Source: a virus
Strand: one strand, 5' to 3'
DNA: 26,953 nucleotides
Virus record (IMG/VR): IMGVR_UViG_3300031825_000062
Span: 1 to 26,953 of that record
The notes beneath the pieces are model-generated. The model was given only the letters and a program-made list of their open reading frames with translations. It was not told the origin of the DNA and made no database searches. A program made the translations under genes and the position numbers. This document shows, one piece after another, positions 1 to 8,060 of the stretch (position 1 is its first letter; each line of letters begins with the position of its first letter).

Positions 1-73
1 TGACGACCGAATCGGGATACTTCGTCGTGTCCGAGAACTCGGGGAAGTCGGCGCGAAAGTCGGCTGGTGTCAT
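1..73 (-). CDS. DUF4054 family phage structural protein, N-terminal fragment
   Basis: The leftward frame starts with the ATG complementary to 71-73 and runs off the left edge, giving 24 codons. The visible N-terminus reads MTPADFRADFPEFSDTTKYP, the characteristic opening of DUF4054 head-tail connector-like proteins. It is the next leftward gene after the STY1053-family gene, the order seen in many phages with DUF2184 capsids. A head-completion or connector role is inferred from family and position. Only the first residues can be seen, so truncation or mutation further on cannot be judged. Confidence 0.75.
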   Translation of the reverse strand, partial: MTPADFRADFPEFSDTTKYPDSVV

Positions 74-85
74 GGTCGGATGGGA

Positions 86-104
86 GATGCCCGAGAGGGG
101 CATC
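86..104. promoter_or_regulatory. Perfect 7-bp hairpin between two structural genes
   Basis: GATGCCC (86-92) and GGGCATC (98-104) are exact inverted repeats around a 5-nt loop. They lie in the 39-base gap between the STY1053-family gene and the DUF4054 start. On the leftward transcript no U-tract follows, so it is not a classical intrinsic terminator. It could be an RNA processing or stability element in the late mRNA. Function is not shown. Confidence 0.35.
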
Positions 105-112
105 TTACCCCC

Positions 113-493
113 TTACTTCGACTGCGCCTTGCCCAGTTGCTTGGCCTGGTCGGCCGCCTTCTCCCGCTCGGCGAGCGCCGCCTCGCGGGCGTCCAGCGCA
201 CTGGCCCGCGTGTTCAGGTCCATGTCGCGCGCTTCGGCCGCCTTCTCCCGCTCGGCGAGCTGGTCGGCCAGAGCCTGCAGCGCCTTGGCCTTGGCGTCCA
301 GCTCCGCCAGCAGCTCGTCGGCCACGGCGTCGTTGTCCGTGCCCCCGACCGGTTCGTCGCCCGTGTGGGCCTTCACGAACCAGTGCTCCGCGACATCCTT
401 CTCGACGGAGTGGTTGCCGGGGGCGAAGTCGACGTGCTCGCCGTCGTGCTGAAGCTTGAACGCCTTGTTGACGTAGATCTTGACCTTTGCCAT
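113..493 (-). CDS. STY1053 family phage-associated protein
   Basis: A 126-residue protein starting MAKVKIYVNKAFKL, which matches the N-terminal signature of the STY1053 family of small phage proteins found beside capsid genes. The N-terminal 50 residues look like a compact beta domain. Residues from about 60 onward are Ala/Glu/Lys/Arg-rich with heptad-like spacing (LAELDAKAKALQALADQLAE, then two AEREKAA segments), so a coiled coil is likely. The ATG is preceded by AAGGGG at good Shine-Dalgarno spacing. It follows the major capsid gene in the leftward late operon by 10 bases. The biochemical role is not established; a virion or assembly role is inferred from position. Confidence 0.8.
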   Translation of the reverse strand: MAKVKIYVNKAFKLQHDGEHVDFAPGNHSVEKDVAEHWFVKAHTGDEPVGGTDNDAVADELLAELDAKAKALQALADQLAEREKAAEARDMDLNTRASALDAREAALAEREKAADQAKQLGKAQSK

Positions 494-503
494 GGGGCGC
501 CCC

Positions 504-1541
504 TTAGATGCCGTCGCGGTAGCCGATCAGCTCGGGGTACACGACCTCGACCACGCCCAGCCGGCCGAAGTAGGTGGTGAGCTGGCGGATGTCGCGGTAT
601 TCCAGCGGGGTGCGCTGGAGCGGCACCAGCGGGAAGCGGACTTTGTCCTGCTCCTTGGTGTACGCCATCATGCGGTCCGCACTGGCGGTACCGCGCTGGA
701 ACAGCCACTTCAGCGGCTGGATGTTCAGCGGGCGGCCGTTGATCGAGTTCGAGATCGTGTTCTGCTTCAGGTACTCGAGTACGCTGATGTTGCCGGCGCT
801 GCTGACCTTCATGCTCACCAGCGTGCTGAACTTCGCCGGCGGCAGCCGCAACTCGCTGGGGCAGTAGGCATATGCCGAAGCCGCCCACACGCTGGTCAGA
901 AGCTCGTTGACGTCCGCCAGGATCTGGTCCGGCGTCGCCGTTGCCCAGTTGCCGGTGGCGGCGTTCGTCAGATTGGTGACAACGGCGCTGTTCACCAGGC
1001 CGGTGACGCCGAGCACCGTGTCGCCGATGTACACCTGCTCATCGACGTCCATATTATGCTTCAGCTGCATGCCGGTGAACTTCTGCTGGTCCACCGGGCG
1101 GCCGAGCTTCTGGGCCGATTCCAGCTCGGGAATGGTCCACCCGATCTGCATGCCCCAGAGCGTCAGCGGGCTGGCCGTCTTGCCGATGTCGAGCGCGATG
1201 CCGGCGATGGCGGAGGCGTCCTTGCCGATCCACGACTTTCCGTTGGGCGAGGCGCCACCGGCAGCCGCGAAGCTGGAGTTGGTGAACGACGAGGTCTCAT
1301 CGGCGATCGAGACGTCTTCGCGCAGGTCGATGTCACGCGACCAGGTGACCGAGGCCAGCGGGCCGTGCAGCGTCTGGTCCAGGCGCTCCAGTTCGCCGAT
1401 CAGGAAAGCGCCGGTGCTGTCGATCGTGCGGCTGTCGAACGTCAGCATGTTGTCGCGCGTGCGGGCGCGGATGATCGCCGGGGCGTTGACCATGGCGATC
1501 GCAGCCGCCGCGGCCACGCGCGGGAGGATGATTTTGCTCAT
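504..1541 (-). CDS. Major capsid protein, DUF2184 family
   Basis: A 345-residue protein beginning MSKIILPRVAAAAAIAMVNA. The body shows features of the DUF2184 family (LTLWGMQIGWTIPELESA near residues 120-140; QVYIGDTVLGVTGLVNS near residues 180-200; a C-terminal PLVPLQRTPLEYRDI segment). Members are taken as HK97-fold major head subunits. I chose the ATG at 1541 because AAGGGG lies upstream. The open frame extends 54 codons further up, but that part is low-complexity and overlaps the cement gene. Its neighbours are the cement protein and the DUF2213 protease/scaffold upstream, the normal capsid trio. The Ala-rich N-terminus could be a processed arm; this is inference. Confidence 0.88.
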   Translation of the reverse strand: MSKIILPRVAAAAAIAMVNAPAIIRARTRDNMLTFDSRTIDSTGAFLIGELERLDQTLHGPLASVTWSRDIDLREDVSIADETSSFTNSSFAAAGGASPNGKSWIGKDASAIAGIALDIGKTASPLTLWGMQIGWTIPELESAQKLGRPVDQQKFTGMQLKHNMDVDEQVYIGDTVLGVTGLVNSAVVTNLTNAATGNWATATPDQILADVNELLTSVWAASAYAYCPSELRLPPAKFSTLVSMKVSSAGNISVLEYLKQNTISNSINGRPLNIQPLKWLFQRGTASADRMMAYTKEQDKVRFPLVPLQRTPLEYRDIRQLTTYFGRLGVVEVVYPELIGYRDGI

Positions 1542-1554
1542 TCTGGGTGACCCC

Positions 1555-2049
1555 TTAGATGTTGTAAGCGATCTCGACGTTGCCATTGGCATCGCCGGCG
1601 TTGGTGAAGATGGCGCCGGTGATGGCGATCGTGTTGGTGCTGTCGGCTGCCGCCTCGATGCCGCCGATCGGCTTGCCCGCCGCAGCAGCAGCCACGCGGA
1701 CATACACCTGGCCGTTCAGCGCAGGCGTGCCGGCGTTGTTTTTGACCGTCATGTAGCCGCGGCGCATGACATCACCGATGCCGCTGGCCGGCGGCGTCGA
1801 GGTGCCGAGCGGGTCCGAGGCCGCGCCGCCAGCGGTCGGGTACGGACGCACCAGCAAGCCATAGGCGGCCGTTGCGGCGTCGCCCGTGGTGAGCGGCACA
1901 AACTTGCCGGCGGCGATCTTGCCGAACAGGCCATAGCCGGGAAACGGCAGCGCCGAGTTCAGCGCGATCGATTCGACCGTCGCCTGCGACTGGCGCGAGA
2001 TATCCCCGGGGATGCCCGAGGCCATGCGATACAGGATTGCGTTGCCCAT
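1555..2049 (-). CDS. Structural cement (capsid decoration) protein, Gp24-like
   Basis: A 164-residue protein starting MGNAILYRMASGIPGDISRQ. The N-terminal GIPGDISR segment, the central FGKIAAGKFVPLT and YGLLVRPYP stretches, and a Gly/Ala-rich beta-type C-terminus resemble the phage 'structural cement protein Gp24' family. That family is normally encoded between a DUF2213 gene and a DUF2184 capsid gene, exactly as here. The ATG at 2049 has GGGAG upstream; the longer open frame is antisense-like sequence overlapping the DUF2213 gene. A role in stabilising the capsid surface is family knowledge, not visible directly. Confidence 0.8.
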   Translation of the reverse strand: MGNAILYRMASGIPGDISRQSQATVESIALNSALPFPGYGLFGKIAAGKFVPLTTGDAATAAYGLLVRPYPTAGGAASDPLGTSTPPASGIGDVMRRGYMTVKNNAGTPALNGQVYVRVAAAAAGKPIGGIEAAADSTNTIAITGAIFTNAGDANGNVEIAYNI

Positions 2050-2060
2050 GTGGCACTCCC

Positions 2061-3371
2061 TTAGTTGGCGGACCGGTCGGCCCAGTACTTGCGGTTGGCT
2101 GCGTTGAGTTCGGCGACCGAGCGGGCCTTGCCGAAATCCTTGGTCTTCGCGACGCCATCGTGCGTGCGCCCGTTGTTCTGCGCCTTGATAAGCTCGCTGG
2201 CGCCCATGAACGCGGCATGCACGAGCGCGGCGGGCAGCCTCTCGAAGTCGGTTGTCAGGCCACCGAGGAACGGGCCGATCGCGGCCTTGCCAGCGTCGGT
2301 CTGGTAGGCCAGATCGAGCGCCTTGCGCTGGCACTTGCACAACGCGGCGGCGCGGTCCTTGGTGACCATCTTGGCGTCCATGGTCGGCAGCTTGATGCCC
2401 GGCGCCAGGATCTCCGCGCGCGACGGAATGCTGGCCGCCGAGTCGCCGGTGTACAGGTCGACCTCGGCCTGGTTGAGCGTGCCGGCGGTATTGGGGTCGG
2501 TAAGGTCCCCGTCATCGCCGGTCTTCCCTTCCTTTTCCTTCGCCTCGCGGGCCTTCCGCTCTTCTTCCGATTCTTCGTCGCGCGCCTCGATCTTGGCGAG
2601 ACGGGAGTCCAGGGCCTTGACGGTCTTGAGGATCTGGCTGAGAGCGTCGCCGGTCTTGACCTCCTTCTCCTTGGCCTCGCGCGCCTCGCGCTCTTCCTCG
2701 GACTCCTCGTCCATGGCCTCGGCTTCGTTCGCCAGTTCCTCGGCGGCCGCTGCGTCCTTGGCCATGAACGCCGCGCGGATGCGGTCGGCGAAGCTGCGCT
2801 TGCCCTTCGGCTTGCTGTCAAAAGTCTTCATGTCTTCGGGTTCCTTATCGCCGATCGCGCAGCGCGGGCCGCACCGGCCGCGCTCGACGAGGGCTACGTG
2901 GTTGACAACGATGTTCCGCTGTACCCCGCGGCCGGGTGATACCTGTTCGTAGTCGGCCTCATAGCCGAGGCTGACCTCTTCGATGCCGTCCGTCTGGATG
3001 GCGTCGATGGCCTGCTGGTCGGTAACCATCAGGTCTGCAATCAGCAGGTCGTCCTCGATGCCGGTGCCGCGGCGCAGGTTGAGCATGGCGCCCTTGCCCA
3101 GCGCGGCGAAGTTGGCCGGGGTGACGAAGTCGTCCGGGTGGTCCAACGTCACCGGCTTGCCGATGCAGCTGGCCAGCGTCTCGGCACGGAACACCTCGTC
3201 TGGCATCCTGCTGATGCGGATCAGGCCGTCAGGGCCAGGCTCAACGGGCACCTCGCCAGGGCCGTACAGCATCTCGCCGGTGCGCGCGACGGGCACCTCT
3301 TCGCACAGCAGGAAGCCTTCGGGCGTCAGCGAGCGCTTCGGGCCCAGCTTCTGGACTGTGTAGAAGCGCAT
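2061..3371 (-). CDS. DUF2213 protein: probable prohead protease with C-terminal scaffold domain
   Basis: A 436-residue protein. The N-terminal 175 residues are the DUF2213 domain. It has prohead-protease-like candidates for catalysis: His78 in VTLDHPDD and Ser134 in EEVSLGYEAD, with a third conserved-looking segment NHVALVERGRCG (His158). Residues about 180-300 are extremely Glu/Lys/Ala-rich, contain two near-copies of an SEEER-x-AREAKEKE segment, and probably form a coiled-coil scaffold. A separate folded-looking C-terminus follows. Protease plus scaffold in one chain would fit self-cleavage during capsid maturation. The protease assignment is inference from motif order and the capsid-gene context. 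The start overlaps the upstream gene end closely, with GGGGAAA as ribosome site. Confidence 0.8.
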   Translation of the reverse strand: MRFYTVQKLGPKRSLTPEGFLLCEEVPVARTGEMLYGPGEVPVEPGPDGLIRISRMPDEVFRAETLASCIGKPVTLDHPDDFVTPANFAALGKGAMLNLRRGTGIEDDLLIADLMVTDQQAIDAIQTDGIEEVSLGYEADYEQVSPGRGVQRNIVVNHVALVERGRCGPRCAIGDKEPEDMKTFDSKPKGKRSFADRIRAAFMAKDAAAAEELANEAEAMDEESEEEREAREAKEKEVKTGDALSQILKTVKALDSRLAKIEARDEESEEERKAREAKEKEGKTGDDGDLTDPNTAGTLNQAEVDLYTGDSAASIPSRAEILAPGIKLPTMDAKMVTKDRAAALCKCQRKALDLAYQTDAGKAAIGPFLGGLTTDFERLPAALVHAAFMGASELIKAQNNGRTHDGVAKTKDFGKARSVAELNAANRKYWADRSAN

Positions 3372-3372
3372 G

Positions 3373-3591
3373 TCAGTTATTTCCCCATACGACGCCCAGC
3401 AGCTTGCGGCGCTTGCCGGCTCGCGCGTAGACGCAGCAGCCGAAGACCGCCAGATACACCAGGTCGTCTAACTTGCTGAAGCGCAACACGAGCGGGATGC
3501 GGATGGCAATACGGCGCGCCCCAATGAAATAGCCAGCCAAGATGCCGTAGATGAAACCGAGCAGAAACAGCGCGGGACCGAACTCTTTCAT
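3373..3591 (-). CDS. Small membrane protein of unknown function
   Basis: A 72-residue protein starting MKEFGPALFLLGFIYGILAG. Residues 5-25 form one clear hydrophobic segment, followed by basic residues and a second moderately hydrophobic stretch (LVYLAVFGCCVYA). The C-terminal tail is basic. The ATG overlaps the end of the morphogenesis gene and has GAGGAT just upstream, so it is probably translated by coupling. No family is recognised. Its location among head genes may be incidental. Confidence 0.55.
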   Translation of the reverse strand: MKEFGPALFLLGFIYGILAGYFIGARRIAIRIPLVLRFSKLDDLVYLAVFGCCVYARAGKRRKLLGVVWGNN

Positions 3592-3592
3592 A

Positions 3593-4339
3593 TCAATCCT
3601 CGGGAATCACAGGTTCCGGGTAGCAGCGGCAATTCGGGAACTGCCCGGCGTGCCCCGTCATGCCGTCCAGCGTCGGCGGGTCGGTCCAGGCCACGAACTG
3701 GCCGTTCATCTTGCGGTGCGACTCGCGCACGTCCGAATCGCCGGAGGTCCGCCAGAAGTACCCCGGCGAGCCGACATGCAGCGCCCGCGCCTCTGTCAGC
3801 GTCGAGGCCGTGCGCGCCACCTCGGTCCGGGCGATCAGGTCCGCGCGGCTCTTGGCCACGTCGCCCGATGCCTGGATAGCCTTCGAAATCTCCGACGCGC
3901 GCGTGCTGTCCTCGATCCCCTCGATGGTCAGCCGGTGCACGCGCTGCGCAGCATCCAGAGGGATGGACTTGATCAGCCCCACCTGCTCGGCCATCAGCGC
4001 CTGCATCGTGGCCCCGGTGGGAGCGCCCCGGATCTCGAGACGCAGCGCCCGGGACAGCTCCTTGGCCTTTTCCATCCAGGCCGCCTCGTCGCGCCGGTTG
4101 ACCTCGGTCAGCATGCGTGCCGCGGTCGCCTCAGCCCACGGTGTCAGCGCCTCGGCGTAGCGGCGCAGAAGCTGCTCAATCGTCGGCGCGGCGGCCGGCT
4201 CGCCAGGAGGAAAGCCATTTACCAGGGCGCCAACCTGCTCCGCGATCAGCCGGAGCTGCGTCCTGTACACCCTTTCCGGTCCGCTTGTTCTGACCGGATT
4301 CCGGCGTTTTTTCCGGTCGGTCGTTCGGGTCATCAGCAT
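3593..4339 (-). CDS. Phage head morphogenesis protein (SPP1 gp7 / Mu gpF family)
   Basis: A 248-residue minor head protein. The diagnostic C-terminal region reads ARTEVARTASTLTEARAL, then WRTSGDSDVRESHRKMNGQF and HAGQFPNCRCYPEPV, the conserved Asp/His/Cys-rich pattern of the Mu F / SPP1 gp7 family. These proteins act with portal and scaffold in procapsid assembly or DNA entry. The N-terminus is helical and basic (RTTDRKKRRN). The first 164 bases overlap the portal gene's end in another frame. The downstream sequence YRTQLRLIAEQVGALVNGF still looks like real protein, so I keep the ATG at 4339, but a start a little later is possible. Confidence 0.88.
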   Translation of the reverse strand: MLMTRTTDRKKRRNPVRTSGPERVYRTQLRLIAEQVGALVNGFPPGEPAAAPTIEQLLRRYAEALTPWAEATAARMLTEVNRRDEAAWMEKAKELSRALRLEIRGAPTGATMQALMAEQVGLIKSIPLDAAQRVHRLTIEGIEDSTRASEISKAIQASGDVAKSRADLIARTEVARTASTLTEARALHVGSPGYFWRTSGDSDVRESHRKMNGQFVAWTDPPTLDGMTGHAGQFPNCRCYPEPVIPED

Positions 4340-5759
4340 TGGGCAGGTCCGTCTCGGCGGCCGGCGGCGGCTCGTTCTCCGCCTGGGTGATCTGGTCGTC
4401 CGTGATGCTGGTGAACACCCCGGTGATGTGGCTCGACTGCTGCAGTTCCTTCATGGCCGTGGGCCTGTCGACCAGGTCCGCGTCCAGCGCCTCGACCACG
4501 GCCTCGGTCGTCGTCTTGGCGATGTCGGCCTTTTCCTTGTCCGACAGTTGCCAGAGCGACGTGAAGGCGTAGGCGAAGCCTTCGGGCGGCTTCGTGCCAA
4601 GCTCGGAGCGGATCAGCACCTCGTAGAGCCGCGTGACCGGGCTGCGCAGCCGGCGCTCCTGCTGCTGCTTGATGTTGTCGTAGTAGGTCCGCAGGTCCGA
4701 CTCGCCGGTCGAGTTCAGGCCGGCCGGCGACTGGCCGAACAGGCGCACCAGCGGGATCTGCAGCGCGCCCGACAACTGCTGGCCAAACTGCATCAGCACG
4801 TTGTCCAGCCCCGAGAACGCGTATTGATGTGACGTGAACTCGTCCTTGGCGTCGATCAGGGTGATGCCCTCATTCGACTGGAACCGGCGGATCATCTCCA
4901 CGTGCTTCAGCAGACCTTCCAGCGCCGGGCCGCCTGCGGCGATCACCTCGCGCAGCTTGTCGATGCTGAGCGTGCGCAGGTGCGCCTTGTAGACCAGCTG
5001 CGCGGCGCCGATGGTGGTGCTGTCGAACGCCACCAGCCGGTCGATCAACCGCTCGATGACCGACTGCCCCCACAGGTTCTCGGCGATCTTCTGCCAGTAC
5101 GGTAGCTCCACACCATCGATCCGCAGCACACGGCTGTAGTGGATGCGCTGGCGCCGGAGCGCCATGCTGTCGGCCACCACGTCGTAGTACTTCGGCATAC
5201 CCATGTCCGGGCCCAGCTCGGTCACCAGGTCCTCGAGCGACGGCTGCACCAGCCAGCGGTCCAGCACATACAGGCCCTTGAATTGGTCCTTGTGGATCGA
5301 GTCCAGCCGCAATGGCGTGGCCGGGTTCTGCCCGTCGATCAGCATCACTGCCAGGGCGCCGCCGTACAGGCGCGACCACTTCACGGTGTCGTTCAGCCTG
5401 TCCCACAGCGCCATGCGCTCGAAGCCGGCGTTCACCTTGGCTCGGTCGGCCGGGTCGATCTCGGCGTCCATCTCAGTGCCGGCACGGGTCATATCGTCCG
5501 CCACCACGTCCACCGCCTGGCCGACCACCCACGATGACCGGTACATCGCCTCGAGCTGGATGCGGTTCCGGCTGATGAAGTCAAAGCCGTAGCTGAAGGC
5601 GGACGCCTGATTGTTCGTGCCTAGGCCGACGCGCGCCTCGAAGTTCTGGAAGCTATCGCCGCTCATCCAGCGCTTGCCGCTGCCGGCCGCCTGCTGCTGA
5701 CCGTGCACGGGCACGGCCATGCGCGTGTCTCGCACGGTCTTGCGGTCTCTGCGTTTCAT
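4176..5759 (-). CDS. Phage portal protein, DUF1073 family
   Basis: A 527-residue portal. Recognisable segments are SYGFDFISRNRIQLEAMYRSSWVVGQAVDVVADDMTR as separate pieces near the N-terminus, LYGGALAVMLIDGQ near residue 130, GQSVIERLIDRLVAFDST near residue 230, and SPAGLNSTGESDLRTYYDNI near residue 350, typical of DUF1073 portals. The portal forms the dodecameric DNA channel at the capsid vertex. The start at 5759 overlaps the terminase stop as ATGA. The last 55 or so residues are polar and low-complexity and overlap the next gene. Some databases name this domain after the anti-CBASS protein Acb1; no Acb1-like nuclease motif is seen here, and the position after TerL supports a portal. Confidence 0.9.
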   Translation of the reverse strand: MKRRDRKTVRDTRMAVPVHGQQQAAGSGKRWMSGDSFQNFEARVGLGTNNQASAFSYGFDFISRNRIQLEAMYRSSWVVGQAVDVVADDMTRAGTEMDAEIDPADRAKVNAGFERMALWDRLNDTVKWSRLYGGALAVMLIDGQNPATPLRLDSIHKDQFKGLYVLDRWLVQPSLEDLVTELGPDMGMPKYYDVVADSMALRRQRIHYSRVLRIDGVELPYWQKIAENLWGQSVIERLIDRLVAFDSTTIGAAQLVYKAHLRTLSIDKLREVIAAGGPALEGLLKHVEMIRRFQSNEGITLIDAKDEFTSHQYAFSGLDNVLMQFGQQLSGALQIPLVRLFGQSPAGLNSTGESDLRTYYDNIKQQQERRLRSPVTRLYEVLIRSELGTKPPEGFAYAFTSLWQLSDKEKADIAKTTTEAVVEALDADLVDRPTAMKELQQSSHITGVFTSITDDQITQAENEPPPAAETDLPNADDPNDRPEKTPESGQNKRTGKGVQDAAPADRGAGWRPGKWLSSWRAGRRADD

Positions 5760-7171
5760 TGTGCGAGCTTCGCCCAAGTTTCGATGGATCGGTCGCCCGG
5801 CGCGAAGCACATAACGAATGCGTCGGCCAGGTTCGGGGACGGCACCGGGCCGCCTGGGCGATTCGGCTTCGCCAGGTCCTTCTTGCTCTCGACCTTGACG
5901 CGGCCGTTGCCGTCGTAGTCACGCTTCGGCGTGGCTAGCTCGTCGATCAGCCGCTCGATGTTCGGGCAGTCGCTGGTGATGCTGATCAACTGGTCGTCAG
6001 GGAACCGCTGGCCGCGCTTGACCGCGTTGTACGTGTTGCGGAACCGGTCCGCCACCGCCCACCAGGCCTGCGCCTTGATGTTGGCGAACATGTCCTTGTT
6101 GGTGATGTTCCGCTCGTATTCTTCGTCCGGCTCCCAGACGGCCGCGCCAGCATTGAACTTCTGGTAGAAGACCGTCTCGACGTCGCCATCGGTACGGCGC
6201 TGCTCGTTGATCTCGCCGAACTTGGCGCCCGCGCTGGCACCCACGCCGATGCTGTCGTAGGTGATGCCCGCTCCGCGGCGCCGGGCCTCGGCGTAGGTAC
6301 GGGCGCAGCTCTGCAGCAACTCGTCCTCGCCGGCCTTCCACTCGTCCGCCCAGCTCACCACCGAGCCATGGGAATAGACATTGGCGCACTTATCCGGGCC
6401 GCCGTCGGCAATATCGAAGCCGATTCGCTTGGCGCCAGAGGGCTCAAATCCCAGCTCCAGGTGCGCGTCGATCGCGGCCATGATCCACGACCGCTTGATA
6501 ACTGAGCCCTCGTCGTCATCCTTCGGCACGCCCAGGTAGATATGGGCGAACTCTTCCTCGTCCTCGGCCTTGGCAGCCTCGATCACGTCGAGCATCGTCC
6601 GGCTCAGGAACGGGTTCTCGTCGTAGTTGATCTTCCGGACGAGCGTATTCGGCGGCGGATTCAGCACGAAGCGCTTATAGACGAAGTCCGTGGCCAGCTT
6701 CGGGTTGAAGATGATCCAGATCTGCGAGCCTGCCTTCCGGATCGTCGGCTCGAGGATCTTCCACTGTTCCTCGGTCAGGTTGTGCGCTTCCTCGATCCAG
6801 AGGATGTCGATGCCTTCCAGCGACTTGATTTCGTCGATGGAGCGCCACAGACCATAGAACAGGAACTCGCTCTCGGTCTCCCGGCCGATGATCTTGTTGT
6901 CCAGCACTCGAAACTGGCCGGCCAGGCCGAACCGGTTGATCTGGACCTTCAGCAGCGTGTAGACCGACTCCTCGATCTTGTTCTGGAACTGCCGCACGCA
7001 CAGCACGCGCAACTTGTAGGTCGACGTCAGGAAGACCGCGAAGCCGGCGGCGTCCCATGACTTCGTCGAAGCCCGCCCGCCGACCAGCACGCGGTTACGC
7101 GCATGGGCAGCCCAGAACGGGCGCAGCGCCGGATTAAGCGTCGGCCGGCTCGGTATCGTCGGACTCTCCAT
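5756..7171 (-). CDS. terL: Terminase large subunit (PBSX / Terminase_3 type)
   Basis: A 471-residue DNA packaging motor. The ATPase half has a Walker A-like GGRASTKS (residues 31-38), Walker B IDILWIEE (121-128) and a coupling-type IIFNPK (153-158). The nuclease half begins with GFDIADGGPD (Asp253), followed by TYDSIGVGAS and a C-terminal NLADAFVMCFAP with another acidic site, consistent with an RNase H-like nuclease. The length is usual for the family. The gene overlaps the small subunit by 38 bases and the portal by 4, so all three are probably translationally coupled. Very high confidence. Confidence 0.96.
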   Translation of the reverse strand: MESPTIPSRPTLNPALRPFWAAHARNRVLVGGRASTKSWDAAGFAVFLTSTYKLRVLCVRQFQNKIEESVYTLLKVQINRFGLAGQFRVLDNKIIGRETESEFLFYGLWRSIDEIKSLEGIDILWIEEAHNLTEEQWKILEPTIRKAGSQIWIIFNPKLATDFVYKRFVLNPPPNTLVRKINYDENPFLSRTMLDVIEAAKAEDEEEFAHIYLGVPKDDDEGSVIKRSWIMAAIDAHLELGFEPSGAKRIGFDIADGGPDKCANVYSHGSVVSWADEWKAGEDELLQSCARTYAEARRRGAGITYDSIGVGASAGAKFGEINEQRRTDGDVETVFYQKFNAGAAVWEPDEEYERNITNKDMFANIKAQAWWAVADRFRNTYNAVKRGQRFPDDQLISITSDCPNIERLIDELATPKRDYDGNGRVKVESKKDLAKPNRPGGPVPSPNLADAFVMCFAPGDRSIETWAKLAQ

Positions 7172-7688
7172 AGAAGTGCGTCAGGCCCGCCGGCGCCTTG
7201 TTCTTGCGCTTGTTCGCTTCGTCCACCGCTTCCTTGTTGGCGCGCAGCAGGTTCAGCCCAATCTCGCTGGAAACATTCGCCAGCTTCTGCAGCGTCGCAG
7301 CCGCCGTGAGTGCCGGCAGGCTCTTCAGCGGATCGACGTCGTCCACCTTCTCGAGCTGCACGTTGGCCAACATTGAAAGCCGGTGCGCAGATGCCGAGCT
7401 GTATCCGGCGGCAGACAAGAGGTGTTCGCTCACGGCTCTCAGCCGCGCGGCCAGGTCCTGCGCATTTATCTGCGCAGAAATCGGCAACTCCTTGAATGCA
7501 GCCTCAGCAGCAACTATCTGATTCGCAACGTTTTTGGTCTTTTCCGCACGCGCAGAAATGCGAGCGCGAATGGCGCCTTCACTGATGCCGTATTCCCGGG
7601 CGAGCTTTCTGACCGGTTCGGCTTCGACGACATGGCGACGCTCGATGTCAGCCCATTGCTCGGGCGTGAGCACTGATTTGCGACCCAT
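7134..7688 (-). CDS. terS: Terminase small subunit
   Basis: A 184-residue protein starting MGRKSVLTPEQWADIERRHV. Residues about 8-45 form a helix-turn-helix (VRKLAREYGISEGAIRARIS) for recognition of the packaging site. The remainder is helical and would form the oligomerisation region. The short highly charged C-terminus overlaps the terL start. I chose the ATG at 7688 because the upstream extension is Gly/Arg-rich without family character. It is the first gene of the leftward late operon after the tRNA and terminator. Confidence 0.9.
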   Translation of the reverse strand: MGRKSVLTPEQWADIERRHVVEAEPVRKLAREYGISEGAIRARISARAEKTKNVANQIVAAEAAFKELPISAQINAQDLAARLRAVSEHLLSAAGYSSASAHRLSMLANVQLEKVDDVDPLKSLPALTAAATLQKLANVSSEIGLNLLRANKEAVDEANKRKNKAPAGLTHFYGESDDTEPADA

Positions 7689-7846
7689 GATGAATCCCGA
7701 GAAAGGGGCAACCCGCCCACCGCCAGAAGATGCCCTGCGCCCCAATCACACGCAGGATGGAGACCGGCTTGTCACCGCGTCAGGCTGCTGCCGGTGTTTG
7801 CCCCACCGCCGGCCGGGGGTGGCCTCGACAGGGCCGAGACCCGGAA

Positions 7847-7870
7847 GAAGAAAGCCCGCTCGAGGCGGGC
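7847..7870 (-). terminator. Intrinsic terminator downstream of the tRNA
   Basis: GCCCGC (7854-7859) and GCGGGC (7865-7870) form a 6-bp GC stem with a 5-nt loop. On the leftward transcript the stem is followed by UUUCUUCUU. It lies 30 bases past the 3' end of the tRNA and before terS, so it could end the tRNA transcript or act as a control point for late transcription. Confidence 0.65.
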
Positions 7871-7899
7871 AAGTTCCACAGGAAGCGTGGAGGAGACAC

Positions 7900-7974
7900 T
7901 GGTTGCGGCAGGTGGAGTTGAACCACCGACCTCGGGGTTATGAGCCCCACGCGCTGCCGTTGCGCTATGCCGCA
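7900..7974 (-). tRNA. tRNA-Met (anticodon CAT)
   Basis: A 75-base leftward tRNA with the CCA end encoded. The acceptor stem is a perfect 7 bp (TGCGGCA with TGCCGCA). The D stem is GCGC/GCGC. The anticodon arm is TGGGG-CTCATAA-CCCCG with CAT at 34-36. The T arm is GGTGG-TTCAACT-CCACC, and the discriminator A is followed by CCA. The anticodon stem carries the run of G-C pairs next to the loop typical of initiator tRNA, but position 1-72 is paired (T-A) as in elongators. An Ile2-type tRNA modified at the wobble C cannot be excluded by sequence alone. It lies between terminators at the start of the late region. Confidence 0.93.
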
Positions 7975-8060
7975 GAAGACGGGAAGCCCCAGCATGCCTG
8001 CGCCCAGACGCCCCACAGGAGGAAGCAGTAGGTCGGCAGGAACATGGCGGGCACCAATAG

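Noticed and set aside
504-1703. Upstream extension of the capsid gene by 54 codons.
   Set aside because: The extension is Arg/Ser/Pro-rich, overlaps the cement gene, and the ATG at 1541 has a good ribosome site.
4176-5759. Portal gene read as an anti-CBASS Acb1 protein because of the domain name used in some databases.
   Set aside because: Position after TerL, length and portal segments fit a portal; no 2H phosphoesterase-type HxT/S motif pair of Acb1 was seen.
7965-8045. A 26-residue hydrophobic leftward frame overlapping the tRNA 5' end.
   Set aside because: No ribosome binding site, it overlaps the tRNA, and its composition is explained by structured RNA sequence.
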